Below, piece by piece: positions 22,636 through 35,065 of a DNA stretch of 64,000 nt (positions are counted from its first letter, which is position 1; every line of letters starts with the position of its first letter). The notes beneath the pieces were generated by a model that was not told the origin of the DNA, searched no databases, and worked only from the letters and a program-made list of their open reading frames with translations. The translations under genes were made by a program, and so were the position numbers. The DNA comes from Endocalyx cinctus (lineage: Eukaryota; Ascomycota; Sordariomycetes; Amphisphaeriales; Apiosporaceae), in the NCBI GenBank assembly GCA_001600455.1, contig BCKC01000008.1, forward strand, positions 248,001 through 312,000, read 5' to 3'.

Positions 22636-25410
22636 GGTTCACAGGTAAGATGGAGGGCTAAACTGGTGACTGGAGTTCAGGTTCTGAGACTTGAGTGAAT
22701 CTAGAAAAAAAAAAGAAAGAAATCAAAAATGGATCGTTTGGGATGCGATGTATTTAAGCATCTACCCTTGGCAGGTAAGTAGGTAAGTAGTGCCATGCTG
22801 TCTTTCCATCTTTCCCCTGTGATCTTCTATCTACGTATATTATGTAGGCGCACACTTCCGATAATATGAACACAATCCTCCGGCATGGCATACGCGAATA
22901 AATTAAAAACGCCGAGTTACTTTTCATTCGATCCATTGATTGGGCAAGCATGAGAGATAAGAGCTGTCACTGATTTATTAAGAACCAATATACAAACCGA
23001 GCTAAATGTGAAAGCTGGCCCCTAGACCGGCCAGGGCGGCACACGTAGATAATATAAGAGATATAAATAAAACCAAGCGGACGAGAGACTCGGCCGTTCA
23101 CTCTTTGGGTAAGCCTAGACCAGTCCGGAGGCTAGGATACCGTTAATCAGATCTGCCAAGACGGACATTTGATGAATGCGCGGACGGGGGGCTTTTCACT
23201 TTCAACTTAAGGGCCGCGGAACCGCGAGAGAAATAAGCGCTGTGAAACGACCATTGAATAAGACATGAATATCGCTGATTTTAATGCGACGATTTTTATC
23301 CGCGCGTCGAATAAAAACAGGCGAACTGTCATCTATTTTTGAGCATAATCTGAACGTCGCTTGGATGATTCGTTTTCCTTGGATTTTGTCATTAGTACAG
23401 GGCAATGCGATCATAGGAGGTTCTGGCATATGATGATAATCATGATTATGAAATGGTAAGGATCTCAGCAAGGGCCGAACCGAGCAGATCATGATTCAAA
23501 TATAGTGATGTGAGCCTCCGTCCTGTTAATTTGAGGAATTGCGGAACAAGGTCAGCGGATTTATCGGGCCTTGGGTCCGTTGACGTGCCAAGAATAGTTC
23601 GGAATCGGAATAAGTTCTATCCATACTTGAATTAGTCATCTTGTTGATGAAGTCATTGAAGACTGAGTTGGTAGATAATCGATAAGAAGAGCTTCTAAGA
23701 GAGAGGATGTTGTCCACGTTTAAGTCTCCTTTCTTCAATCAATAGTGATCTTACTATACGACGTCAAGGGTAAATTTCCGTGAAGAGTCTGAGAACCATG
23801 CTAATTCTCATGTGTTGCATCATTGTGAGATGATCGTAGTGACAATTTCGTGATGCCTCATTGCCTCTCAGGAGACCAAGGAACATAACAGCGCCAGAGC
23901 TTCTCGCCTAAATGTGGAACCAAATGACAACGTTTTGAAACAACATATCAAATCCTAACTCGAAGCGGTCCTCGAGTATTGTTGAGACGACTTGATCGAT
24001 TGCTGTGCTGAAATTCGCAGTGCTCTAGATCCCGAGAAATCTAGACCCAAATGTAGGAGGCAAAGAGCGACTGATCAGTGGTTTAGAATATTCCATTTCA
24101 ATTGAAATGTGCATATGTCGTCTGGTCCAATTTATCAGCAAATGTGTGTACTTATTAGCTCGTCATCCCAGTAGTAGCGTCGATTGAGATTACTATTATT
24201 TCACAGCTCTCAACCATGGTCCGACATCTTGGTGTGAAAAATGATTAGAGAGGTGTACGCGCTGAATGGTAGGCTCATACACGAGAACGATCACGACCTC
24301 TTGGTGCATCCATTCAGTCGGCATGATTCCGGCTCAAACCTGTCATTAAGTCTATCGGTAGCGACATCCTTCTATAGCATCGAAACATTTAAGATACTAT
24401 TTACCAGTGGAAATGGCGCGAACAGTTAAAGCGTGAATGGGTGGCCGACGTTGCACTGGGTGGCTGGAAGCCCTCCAAGTTCTGATCGATTTCGGGGACT
24501 GCTACGGCGGCCCAGTGCTGAAGGGCAGAGAAATCTCCGTCTGCCGTATAATCCGTACTTCACTGGCGAGATTAAATCGCTAATTTGATTTTCTTTATCG
24601 TGCGAATATAGTTGAGGTAAGAGTACCAGGAAAAGGCACGCGTATTTGGTCGCGTTCTGGCATAGCTTATGACGGCCACAACGATGCAATGAATATCATC
24701 AGCAAAGAACCAGCTGAATTGACTATAAGAGCGAGCATATTCGGCATAAAGCGATCGCATCACCGTGGCAAAGTCTCAAATATAAGGACAAATGGATGTA
24801 GTAATCGCTCGTTTATATATGTGACAGTTGATATACTAGCCCGTCACGGCTCATATCTTGCCGTAACCCTTCTAGATTACTTGTGGTTATATCCATACTA
24901 CATAGGTCAATTAATAATGCGTCATACCTGAGAGAAACCGCTTGATCTTAAACGAGGTCCCTGCATAGCGGTCCAATCATGACAAATTCGACGATCGATA
25001 CCCTTGATGCCGTACTATGAGATCGCGGGGTAAATGCGACGTCGTGTCTGGTTACACCCAATCACTTGAGAGATCGCGCTGCAGGTCAATTAAAGGTCAC
25101 ATTGACCCATATTCGGACCCATGCCGGCACAAAAGATGTATCTCGTTCTGGACAATCAATTGCTTATTTCTTCAAGATCCGAGCCAAAACGTCTCCATTC
25201 TTACAATCTGCCGAGATGGGGAAAGGATACGAGCAGGAAGATGAGGTTATCCAAGATGTTTCATTAATAATAGGTATCATCGAACGCCTAGATATTGATA
25301 AAGTCTTGATTTCCCTTGTATTGGACCCTATTTCTTAATATTCTTGTCTGGTTCTGGCTTTGGGTTTATTTTCTTTTCACATTTGTCCCAACCACTGGTA
25401 ATCGATAAAA
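22636..25410. other. Intergenic, no supported gene
   Basis: Several open frames of 60-96 codons occur (for example 23202-23492 minus, 24426-24689 minus, 25066-25338 plus), but none carries a recognisable motif or a matching splice partner. The last 200 bases are the promoter of the MFS gene. Degenerate relics of older genes cannot be excluded by eye. Confidence 0.45.
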
Positions 25411-27471
25411 ATGGCGACCGATATGAGGAATAATGTCGCGAAAGCAGACATTCATTTAGTTCATAGGTATTTGAATCATTGAAACTTTTTTGATGAGTGT
25501 ATCGCTAAAATCTTGTAAACCAGTCATGCTCACGAGGGGGATATTCCCGGGACAGTCAACGTCCAGGTTGCAGGTCAGTTTTCAATGAACGGAGAGTCTT
25601 GATGAAGTAAAGGGGTATTTAATAAAAGTAGAGACTGACTTGAACAGATGGTGACGACACCGGTTACGGTCAAGCACTTTTCCCAGTGCCGGCAGAAGAC
25701 CCAAACGATCCGTTGCAGGTATGTGTATTTAAGCCATACTCAATCGCGCTTCTTTCAAGAGACCACGAGAGAAAATTCTAACAAATATGGTGTATTACAG
25801 TGGTCACAATCTAAGAAGATCGCGATTCTCGTCATCATTTGCTTTTATTCCTTCCTCGGCAACTCGGCCTTGCTGGGAGTCGGCCCCTACATATCACTAT
25901 GGTCCGAGGCTTTCCAAGTTTCCCCTAGCGATGCGTCGACGCTCATCTCGTATCCGAACCTCGCGTACGGCTTCGGCTCCTTGCTTCTCGTGCCATTATA
26001 CCTGAAGATCGGACGGAGACCTGTCATGCTCCTATCTATGGTGGCGGTAAGTTCTCTTAGAATTTCTGGAATCAAATCGGGCAGCTTGATTTGAATGTTA
26101 TGGACTTTAAAAACTGATTTATAAAACGCGAAATAAATGTAGTTCATCGCCGGTCTTATTGGTGCCTCGGTCGCAACTAGTTTCGGAGGCCTGATGGTCG
26201 GACGTATTATCTCTAGCTTCGGAGCCGGCGTCTGCGAGGCTCTTCCGGTTCAGCTGGTTAATGATATATTCTTCCTGCACGAGCGTGGAAAGCGTCTCGG
26301 TTACTATACCTGTATGTCTTGCACTTTTCTTTTGCTTTATATTCTAGGGAGGGGGACCCGAATAACGACTAACATTCAGCTAGTCTCGCTGTGTATCGCA
26401 GCACTGGCACCGCTACCAGCCGCGTACATGCTACCCACTAAATATTCCTGGAGACTATTCTTCTACGTCATATTAGCCTTCTCCGGAGTCTTGTTCATCT
26501 TCACGTTTTTATTCGTAGAGGAATCGTCCTACGATCGGAAAGCGCACATGTTGCAGCGTGGTGTTTCTTCTTCCGAGGGTCTCGATAAAATCATTACCAC
26601 TCCGGAAGATAAGGACGAGAAGCCAGACGCGACTATGGTGGAACGGACAAGCACACCCCCGCAGCAGCAACAACCCATCGTTCCGGTACGAAAGACGTTT
26701 GCGCAGACGCTTAGTCCTCTTGGACGCGTCGACCCCAACGTGCCTTTCTTCACGTTGATGTGGCGCTCCTTCACCTACGTCCTGGTGCCTCAAGTATTGT
26801 GGGTCATCACCTCGTTCGGTATCATCATCGGGCTAGGCGGCCTAGCATTCAACTACGTGTTCCCCATCAAGATCACCGCGCCTCCCTACAACTGGCCGGC
26901 GTCCAGCTCCGGATTCGGCGCCCTGGGTTCCGTCCTAGGGTTCATCCTCGCCGTGCCCTTCACGCCGTCGTCCGACTACCTCGCGGCGTACCTGACGAAG
27001 CGCAACAACGGGATCCGCGAGGCCGAGATGAGGTTGGGCGTGATGCTCCCGGCCGCGGTAGTCGCGCCCGTAGGGTTGGTCGTGTACGGGTTCACGGCGC
27101 AGCGGAACCTGCACTGGATCGGGTACTTCCTGGGGGCCGGGTTGTCGTCCTGGGGTGGTTACTTCTTCTACTGCTTCACGCTCGCGTACGCGGTCGACTC
27201 GTATAACGCGAACACGTCCGAGATGCTGATCGCTATGAACGTCGGTAAGCAGGCCGTCAGCTTCGGGCTGGGCTACAAGGTCCTCGATTGGGTCATGCAG
27301 AGCGGATACGCCGTCGTCATCGCGGGCGGCTTCGGCGGCGTCTTTCTGCTGAATAACCTGTTCGTCGTCGTCTTTATGTTGTGGGGGAAGAATATCCGGA
27401 GGTGGATGTCTACCTCTTGGTTGGCTAGACTTCATGGTAGGGGGAAGGGGATTGAGAAGCAGTCACTTTGA
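25411..27471 (+). CDS. MFS transporter, twelve-helix fungal drug/polyamine-type antiporter
   Basis: Major facilitator superfamily membrane transporter; substrate unknown. Spliced CDS join(25411..25466,25524..25573,25648..25718,25801..26046,26143..26311,26384..27471) gives 559 residues. The cytosolic N-terminus carries the sequence HEGDIPGTVNVQ, then TGYGQALFPVPAEDPNDPLQ just before helix 1, a hallmark of this fungal subfamily. NSALLGVGPYISLW follows in the first loop and helix; LYLKIGRRPVML is the motif-A-like loop between helices 2 and 3. A charged central loop (about residues 255-310) divides the two six-helix halves. The fifth intron (26312-26383, 72 nt, branch CGACTAAC) contains no in-frame stop, so gene finders may read through it; splicing restores RLGYYTFSLCIAALAP, which fits the family better. 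The three short 5' exons are supported by phase and family pattern. Confidence 0.88.
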
Positions 27472-28297
27472 AAAGAAAAAAAACGATTGTTGCTATTTTT
27501 TTTTTTTTGTTCACGAGAGGACCAAACAGTTTCCTATCTAAGCAAATATCGGGTTCTTTATTAAGGGATGTGGAAACCAATTTCCTTGGTATGTGTTGGA
27601 TGAATAGTTACAGGAGACTTTTCTTTTTGTCCGGGTCGGAACAAGATTAGAACTTCATTTTAAGTATTCTTCAATTATTATATATTACTTGATTACCACT
27701 TTCTTACTATACGTAAAGTATTGTAGTTGACTACCGGACGCTTGAAAGAGCGGCGTGAATATGATTATTGTGTTGTTGAGCGCTCTTTGCCTCTGGGTTT
27801 GAATCGTTAAGCAAACATGATCAAATCGGGAATGTGAACTTTCCCAAAGCTAGGTTCAAAGGGCGACTTATCAAGTAACGCCATTAACGCATCTCGTATG
27901 CATCATACTGCATAAACGCGAGTGAATAGTGAATGCGCCTCCAAAGGGGGAAAAGGGTGAATAGTACCGGAAAGAGAGCTTTGTCTCTAGCATGTATTAT
28001 GAAAATCGGATCTTTCAACGCGAGATGAGAAACTTGAAGTATAACTTCTCTGCAAGTCTGATCTTAAATTCGAAGGAAGCCCCTCTAGCTGTGAACAGTG
28101 TCGCTCATTCGTATGACTACTGTTCTTACCTGTCATTCAACCCCGAGACTCTAGACGCGCTTTTTGAGCATTGATATCATAAGTTAGGCAGAAAAGAACC
28201 TTACCACCAATAAAGAATTAATCAATCAATAACGACCAAGTCGATCGGGCCAGCCGTGTTAAAGAGTTTATCATAACACCTCACACAGAAAAGAAAC
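27472..28297. other. Intergenic, promoter of the small Zn2Cys6 gene
   Basis: AT-rich stretch with no recognisable gene. It contains the 3' flank of the MFS gene and the upstream region of the gene at 28298. Confidence 0.5.
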
Positions 28298-28921
28298 ATG
28301 AATATCAGCGCGCTCCTCGAAACACCCCCACCTTCACCACTCCACGACCCTCTTCCCACTTGGGAACCTCAGCCCGAACAGCAGCAGCAAGAGCCTACGC
28401 CATATTCCATCAAAATCAAACCTCAACACCGCCGGTCATCTACGAACACGACTACAACTACGGCGAAGACGGCTGGGGCAGGACGAAAAAAGCTGCCGAC
28501 GGGCAAGAAGGCGACGCGAAAGCGCGAGAGCGGCAAGAAGAAGATCAGGAGCTGCTCGGCGTGCCGGGCGGCCCACATCAAATGCGTGGCTCAGTGCTAC
28601 GGGGTGCCGTGCGAACGCTGCGCCAAGAAATACCCGGACAAGTGTAGCTTAGTGCTGTTTGACGGCGTCACCGTATCTTCTACTCCTATTCCTACTCCTA
28701 CTCCTACTGCTACTGCTACCACGGCTACTATTCCGTCGCCTTCGACGACTTTTACGCCGATTAATAGTATGAAAAATATTAAAGAGGAGGAATATGAAGG
28801 AGAAGACAATAATGATGACGATGATATGAAAATAATCGAACGGTTCTCTCCTGAGGAGGAAGAATTAAAAAAGATCGCGAAGGCGGTACGGCTTCGGCTG
28901 GACACGAGACGGGTCCGTTGA
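28298..28921 (+). CDS. Small Zn2Cys6-type DNA-binding protein
   Basis: Single-exon gene of 207 residues, probably a nuclear DNA-binding protein. Residues 62-83 are strongly basic (RKK, GKK, RKR, KKK) and lead into a cysteine cluster C86-x2-C89-x6-C96-x8-C105-x2-C108-x7-C116, with an extra C100. The spacing fits a Zn(II)2Cys6 binuclear cluster, and the GVPCERC form is like the CTF1/AmdR variant. The N-terminus is Pro/Gln-rich, the middle has Thr-Pro and Ala-Thr repeats, and the C-terminal end is acidic (EEEYEGEDNNDDDD), which could act as an activation region. It lacks the large fungal_trans domain of full-length regulators, so it may be a truncated or stand-alone DNA-binding protein. Its neighbour, the MFS gene, is a possible target, but this is only positional. 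Confidence 0.8.
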   Translation: MNISALLETPPPSPLHDPLPTWEPQPEQQQQEPTPYSIKIKPQHRRSSTNTTTTTAKTAGAGRKKLPTGKKATRKRESGKKKIRSCSACRAAHIKCVAQCYGVPCERCAKKYPDKCSLVLFDGVTVSSTPIPTPTPTATATTATIPSPSTTFTPINSMKNIKEEEYEGEDNNDDDDMKIIERFSPEEEELKKIAKAVRLRLDTRRVR

Positions 28922-30370
28922 AGAGAAAGTACAAAAAGCACGACCCTACGTCGAATAGGGGAAAAGCCTCATAAAAATTGGGGAATGGAGTTCAAAAAAC
29001 GACACTAGAGAGAATCAGGTGTTCGTACAGTATGTTATTATTTTAAAAAATGGATGGAATGGATACCGCTTGTTTTTCTTTATTTGCCCTTTAATGAAGA
29101 TGAAGAATGGCCAGATCAGGTGACCGATTGAAATAGAAAAGTAGAAAGAATCCATTTCAAGCCAGGTTAGGGATTCAGGGATGCTTTTGGTTAGCCGTTA
29201 CCGAGCTAGAAACGGATGGAAACGGATTTGGATTAAAAATCGTCATAATCGTAATTATTATTATCACCAGACGTCAATCGGGAGTAAAAATGAAAGAAAG
29301 GGCCTTCTTTTTTAACCGTTTGTTCCGTGACGTAGAGCTACTTTACTGTAGCTGACTATTTCCTATCCGATTTTCCGTATCATTCTTGTTAGTCTACGGA
29401 GTACTTCTTGTTCTTTATGCGCATTAGTGGTGCTTCGCATATACATATGCGCAAATCTAAACATGTATATACAGTACACACGGACTGACAAGAACACACA
29501 GACTGTGAAATTGTTAAGAAGGGGAGGTTAGGTGGCTGGTCAGCTGAAAAGCATAGCCGGATAAAGCCGACAGCGTGGTTCACGATGATGTACTTTGTAT
29601 TGATGTTTGTAATGACGAGAAGTTCCAAGAGTTAAAACCCGAATGCCCAGAGTAAAGAAATCAGAATTTAATCCATACGCTTTAGAATCTTGGTTATCGA
29701 CGATCCATAACAGGGCCGATTACATCACCGCTTCGAGTGGGGAGACAAAAAGAAAAGACCTGTCTCCGTCGCATAATTTCTTTGAATGACATTTTTTCTT
29801 CTCGTTTTTTTTTCTGTTGCTAATCCCTTTCCGTCTCTCTTATGTCTTCTATATAGATTACGTACCTCTCTTACTACCTTTCATCGTTAAAGGCTTCGGG
29901 GAACAGGTTCCTATACAGTAGATTGCAGCATACTAAGGTCCCAACCCCAAGGTTCTAGATGGGTAGAATGTACGGAGTATCGTAGTATTAATTCCATATA
30001 AGAAATGAGTATTGGGGAAATTCTGATGGGGAAAACAAAAGAGTGGATCTAGTTACTCCAAGAGAAAAGAAAAGAAGGAAAAAAGAAAACTAATCTCCAA
30101 AAAGATGCTTGGGTTAACTGGGCATTTGTTTGTTGCTTGTCGGTGAATTACCGGCACTTCTGGTTTTTACTCCACAAAGATCACAGGATCAAAAGAAAAT
30201 GTAAGGGTAGAGAAAACAAATAAAAAATAAAACAGGGGTTACCAAATCGTTCCCAGGGGTGATAGAATAGAGCGGAGAGAAACTGTGGAGAGGGGAAATA
30301 AATGATGGGGTGAGGGAAGAGAGTGCTTACACAGTAGAGTTGTATTATGTACAATATTTACGTACTATGT

Positions 30371-30426
30371 ATTCTGCATTCTGCATTCCGCACTCTGCAC
30401 TCTGGACTTTGGACTTTGGACTCTGA
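30371..30426. repeat. Degenerate heptamer tandem repeat
   Basis: Eight consecutive 7-bp units drift gradually from ATTCTGC through ATTCCGC, ACTCTGC and ACTCTGG to ACTTTGG and ACTCTGA. The unit length is constant, which indicates a minisatellite. Confidence 0.8.
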
Positions 30427-31835
30427 GTCTCAGTGTATTGTACACTATGACTCGTGCGAGCGGTATTGCCGAACTGGGAAACGAGACTAAACGTATTCAG
30501 ACGGCATAGGTATACACTATACTATATCCATCTACACGTGGAGAGAAGAATAGAACCGGATAGTTCCGAATATAGCATCATGTCTCTCGCCTTCACCTCT
30601 ATTCAATATTAATCCCATTACTCAGAGAGATATGTTCGTTTATTTATTTATTGTTCTTTCATAATAAAACATGCGATGTATTAGCACTCATATATATATA
30701 ATATAACTTATAACGACTTAATAATTACCAAGATGGAGAAGAGTGAATACATATAAATACTATGTATATGGTATACCGCTCTGTTTACTATAGTATACCG
30801 CAATCTAGGGCAGGGATACAATGAAAATTCTTCCTCACAATCTAGTTTATCCGATAATTTCCCATCCCGTTTCCTTGATTCTTGATTCTTGATCATGAGT
30901 TTATTTATTGATTTTAGACGGACAGATTTATTTCAAAAGGACCGTAGTATACATATAAGTAAGTATACCATAGTAAACCATCCTTACGTACTGTACTAGG
31001 CCGGTATACTCCCGTTTAAGCTACACTACGCTAGAATGAGGTTATATTAAAATCTCCATTATTACTCCACGACTTATATTTCCCCCAGTTTTTTCTTGGG
31101 TTGGATTATTTCACTTTACCTCGTCAATTTCTGTAAGAAAGGTGTATACCCCACATTCCTTATTAGCTGAGGGGTGATGGGAGAGTTATCCCGCATAATG
31201 AGGAGACGAGAGGATTGAATGATGGATGGGAAATGCGGGTTGACCACGTCCCCATCATTCATAAAAAACCACCAGGATCCACCTTAGTTAAGCTGTGGGA
31301 AGAACTCAAAGAACATACAAACTGTATCTATCCTAGCTAATAAAAGCTCGAACGGATGAAAGGCTAGTACATACTGGGTAACGGTTGGGAGTAATAATTT
31401 GAGTATTATGCTCGTGTCATAAATAAATCTATCATCATATTGTGGTGTGTTTCCCTTACACGCGACATACCAAAAAGTCACGATGATGAGCGGGAGGAAA
31501 AAAAGAAAAGCAAGGGAAGATATTAGTAAAGCAGATCATGCTGTCAAGGACCGAGGTGGTTGCCGATATGATCCTTGGCGATCACAACTTCGTAGTATGC
31601 GTCATAAATGCCTAGGATAATACCGAATGTGTACCACCCCGAAAGACATGGGTTGAGAGAAGTCGGAACTGCTCCGAGAGCTCTTGAGCGCGGACTGGTC
31701 GCCCCACAGATGCTTCGTCCAGTCGTACGGGACCAGACAAGGTCAGGAACCTTACCCAGCTACTTGTTCAATCTACCTTGCCCAACTACTACGTATTTGA
31801 CATTGTCTCTATACATGGGTATTATGATCATCGTG

Positions 31836-31843
31836 TATATAAA
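31836..31843 (+). promoter_or_regulatory. TATA box candidate for GH3 gene
   Basis: TATATAAA lies 135 bases upstream of the start codon at 31978, followed by a CT-rich leader (31879-31935) typical of strongly expressed fungal genes. Confidence 0.6.
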
Positions 31844-31977
31844 CATGTGTAGTCCCGCCGCGTTCTGACGATCTAATTGTAACCCTTCTTCTTCTCTACA
31901 GATCTTTCATCTGCCAGAGACACTCCTCTTCCTCCTAATCAACTAACGAGAGTGAGACAAGATAAAAAGAAGAGAAA

Positions 31978-34511
31978 ATGGTTTCGATACGATCCCTCTT
32001 ACTCTCCAGCCTTCTGGCTGCTGCCTCCGCCGCGACTGAAAGTCATCCTGGCGAGGTAGCTTTCTCCTATGTGCAGCCCCTCAACACTACCGTCTTGGGT
32101 CCTTACGGCCACTCCCCCGCCGTTCTACCGTCACGTAAGTCGATTGCCTCATCCATCCCAATTGCGTCATTCAAGAAGAGAAAAAAAAATTGAGGAATAC
32201 AGATCGCTAACTTTTCCCCTCTATAGCGAACATTACCGGTACCGGTGGTTGGGATGCGGCCATGAAGAAGGCCCAGGCTTTCGTAGCCGAGCTTACCCTC
32301 GAGGAGAAGGCCGACATGGTGACTGGTGTCGCCGGTCCTTGTGTCGGTAACATCCTCGCTATCCCCCGTCTCGGCTTCCCGGGTCTCTGTCTCCAGGACG
32401 GTCCCCTCTCGATCCGAGTCGCCGATTACGCCAGCGTTTTCGAGGCCGGTGTCACCGCCGCCTCGACCTGGGACCGCGACATCCTGTACGACCGTGGCTA
32501 CGCCATGGGATCCGAGTTCAAGGCCAAGGGCGCTCACGTCGCTCTCGCCCCCGTCTGCGGTCCTCTCGGCCGATCGGCTTACTCGGGCCGTAACTGGGAA
32601 GGTTTCGCCGCCGACCCTTACCTCACCGGTGTGGCCATGCACAACACCATCCGCGGTATCCAGGACTCGGGCGTCCAGGCCACGGCTAAGCACTTCATCG
32701 GAAACGAGCAGGAGACCCAGCGAAACCCCACCTTCAACCTGACCATCTCCCTCACGACCGTCTACCAGGAGGCCGTCTCGGCCAACATCGACGACCGGAC
32801 CATGCACGAGCTCTACCTCTGGCCCTTCGCCGACGCTGTCCGCGCCGGCGTCGCCTCCACCATGTGCTCGTACAACCGACTCAACGGCTCGTACGCCTGC
32901 GAGAACTCCAAGTCCCTCAACGGCCTCCTCAAGGAAGAGCTCGGCTTCCAGGGTTACGTCATGTCCGACTGGGGTGGCACCCACTCCGGCGTCGCCTCCA
33001 TCGAGAGCGGTCTCGACATGAACATGCCCGGAGGTCTCGGCGAGTACGGCGCGACCACCTTCAATTCCGGCTCCTACTTCGGCGGAAACGTGACTGCCGC
33101 GGTCAACAACGGCACCGTTCCCGAGTCCCGCGTCGACGACATGATCGTTCGTATCATGACGCCTTACTACTTCCTCGGCCAAGACTCCGACTACCCTACC
33201 GTCGACCCGTCCTCCGGTGACCTGAACACCTTCACGCCCAAGGCGAACTGGACGCACGAGTTCAACCTTACTGGCGAGAGCAGCCGTGACGTCCGCGGCA
33301 ACCACAGCGCCCTGATCCGCAAGCACGGTGCCGCCGCCACCATCCTCCTCAAGAACGAGAACAACGCCCTGCCCCTCAAGGCGCCCAAGTCGATCGCCGT
33401 CTTCGGCAACGACGCCGGTGACGACGTGAACGGCGGATACAACCAGGACGACTTCGAGTACGGTGTTCTCGCCTCCGGTGGCGGTTCCGGTACCGGTCGG
33501 TTCACGTCCCTCGTGACTCCCCTCGAGGCCATCAAGTCCCGCGCCGCTCAAGACGGTTCTTACCTCCAGATCTGGCTCAACAACACCCTCATCTCCGGCA
33601 CCGACGTCACCTCCCTCTGGGTCCCCGCCGTGCCCGATGTCTGCCTCGTCTTCCTCAAGACCTGGGCGACCGAGGGTAGCGACCGCGAGTTCATGACCCT
33701 GGACTGGAACTCGACCGCCGTCGTCGAGTCGGTCGCTTCCGAGTGCAACAACACCGTCGTCGTGACCCACTCCTCCGGTATCAACGTCATGCCCTGGGCC
33801 GACAACCCCAACGTCACCGCCATCGTCGTCGCGCACTACCCCGGCGAGCAAGCCGGCAACGCCATCGCCGACGTTTTGTACGGCGACGTCAACCCGTCCG
33901 GCCGCCTCCCCTACACGATCGCCTACAACGCGACCGACTACAACGCCCCGCCGACGACCGCCGTCGACACCGCGGGCCAGTACGACTGGCAGAGCTGGTT
34001 CGACGAGAAGCTCGAGATCGACTACCGCTACTTCGACGCCAACGACATCCCCGTCCGGTTCGAGTTCGGCTACGGCCTCTCGTACACGACCTTCTCGGTC
34101 TCGGACCTCGCGAGCGAGTCCATCAGCGCCAACGTCACCTCCGAGCCCGAGGACCTGCCCATCGTGCCCGGCGGCAACCCGGCTCTGTTCGAGGGCGTCT
34201 TCAACGTCACCGCCGTCGTCGCCAACACGGGCGACGTCGAGGGCGCCACCGTCGCCCAGCTCTACCTCGGCTTCCCCGCCGACTCCACCCCGGCCGGAAC
34301 CCCGCCCAAGCAGCTGCGCGGCTTCGAGAAGGTCTTCCTCGCCGCCGGCGAGTCCCAGACCGTCTCCTTCGAGCTGACCCGCCGCGACCTCAGCTACTGG
34401 GACGTCGTCTCCCAGAAGTGGCTCATCCCCGCGGGCGAGTTCACCGCCCACGTCGGTTTCAGCAGCCGCGATCTCGCTTTGAACGGTACTTTCACTCCCG
34501 TCGCCGCCTAA
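31978..34511 (+). CDS. GH3 beta-glucosidase, secreted
   Basis: Secreted family 3 glycoside hydrolase that releases glucose from cellobiose and related beta-glucosides. Spliced CDS join(31978..32134,32227..34511) gives 813 residues. A signal peptide covers about residues 1-18. The N-terminal barrel shows RLGFPGLCLQDGP, LAPVCGPLGRSAYSGRNWEGF, KHFIGNEQE and the nucleophile block GYVMSDWGGTHSG, with Asp at about residue 300. The alpha/beta sandwich (ILLKNENNALPL onward, with GGGSGTGR) carries the acid-base region, and the fibronectin type III-like domain closes the protein after FEFGYGLSYTTF. Many N-x-S/T sites suggest heavy N-glycosylation. Codon use is strongly C-ended, a sign of high expression, and produces an antisense open frame of 834 codons that I treat as a shadow. 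It resembles the BglG/BglF group of fungal beta-glucosidases; precise substrate preference is not visible. Confidence 0.95.
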
Positions 34512-35065
34512 ATAGTTTCCGAAAAAAAAAGGAAAAAAAAAAGGTTGACGAAGGAGGAGGTTGATGAAAAAAAATATCGACTTTGAAATAAAGAATAATG
34601 ATTTCACGAAGTATCATTTTAGTATATAATGTAAAAAGCCTATCCTTATGATAGGAATGTGTAATAAATATAATGTTGAATATTTCAATAATCTCATTCG
34701 AGTGTTTCCTCTTCTTTCGTGATGTGATGTATTTTGGTGATTCAATTCTGTTCATATCGTATTTCATCTATTTTGTTTTAGTTTACGCGCTTCTATCCGT
34801 AGAGCTGTACTCTATATCCGTGCTCTGTTATTGATCAAGTAGGGTATTTCCATAAGCCGCTTGCGAAGTGGAAGAAGCCGAAGTTCGTTTTGAAAACAGA
34901 ACATGATATCCAGGCTCTCTACTTCGCGGCTGGATACCATATGACCGTGATGAGCATCATTAAATCCATACATACTCTTTTGATGTTGTGGCTCGTCATA
35001 CCTGTCATGAATTTGATGCTCTTTGAATTTTTTTTTTTTTTTTTTTTTTTTGAGTACGTATTTCT
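34512..35065. other. Intergenic, 3' ends of convergent genes
   Basis: It contains an AATAAA-like signal shortly after the GH3 stop (about 34585) and a 24-T tract (35028-35051) just past the end of the MET1-type gene. No gene is supported. Confidence 0.55.

Larger units (their letters stand above)
28922..31977. other. Three-kilobase intergenic stretch
   Basis: No gene is supported. The stretch is AT-rich with purine runs (30050-30080) and a heptamer tandem repeat (listed separately). Its right end is the promoter and leader of the GH3 gene. Confidence 0.5.

Noticed and set aside
25066..25338. 90-codon frame before the MFS gene, considered as an upstream exon
   Set aside because: The MFS protein already has a plausible ATG and N-terminus at 25411, and no in-phase splice links the two.
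31608..31868. 86-codon frame upstream of the GH3 gene
   Set aside because: Overlaps the GH3 promoter, including its TATA box, and has no recognisable content.
32103..34607. 834-codon open frame antisense to the GH3 gene
   Set aside because: It is rich in Val, Gly, Glu and Asp with no domain, and results from strong C-ended codon use on the coding strand; the plus-strand frame has full GH3 motifs.
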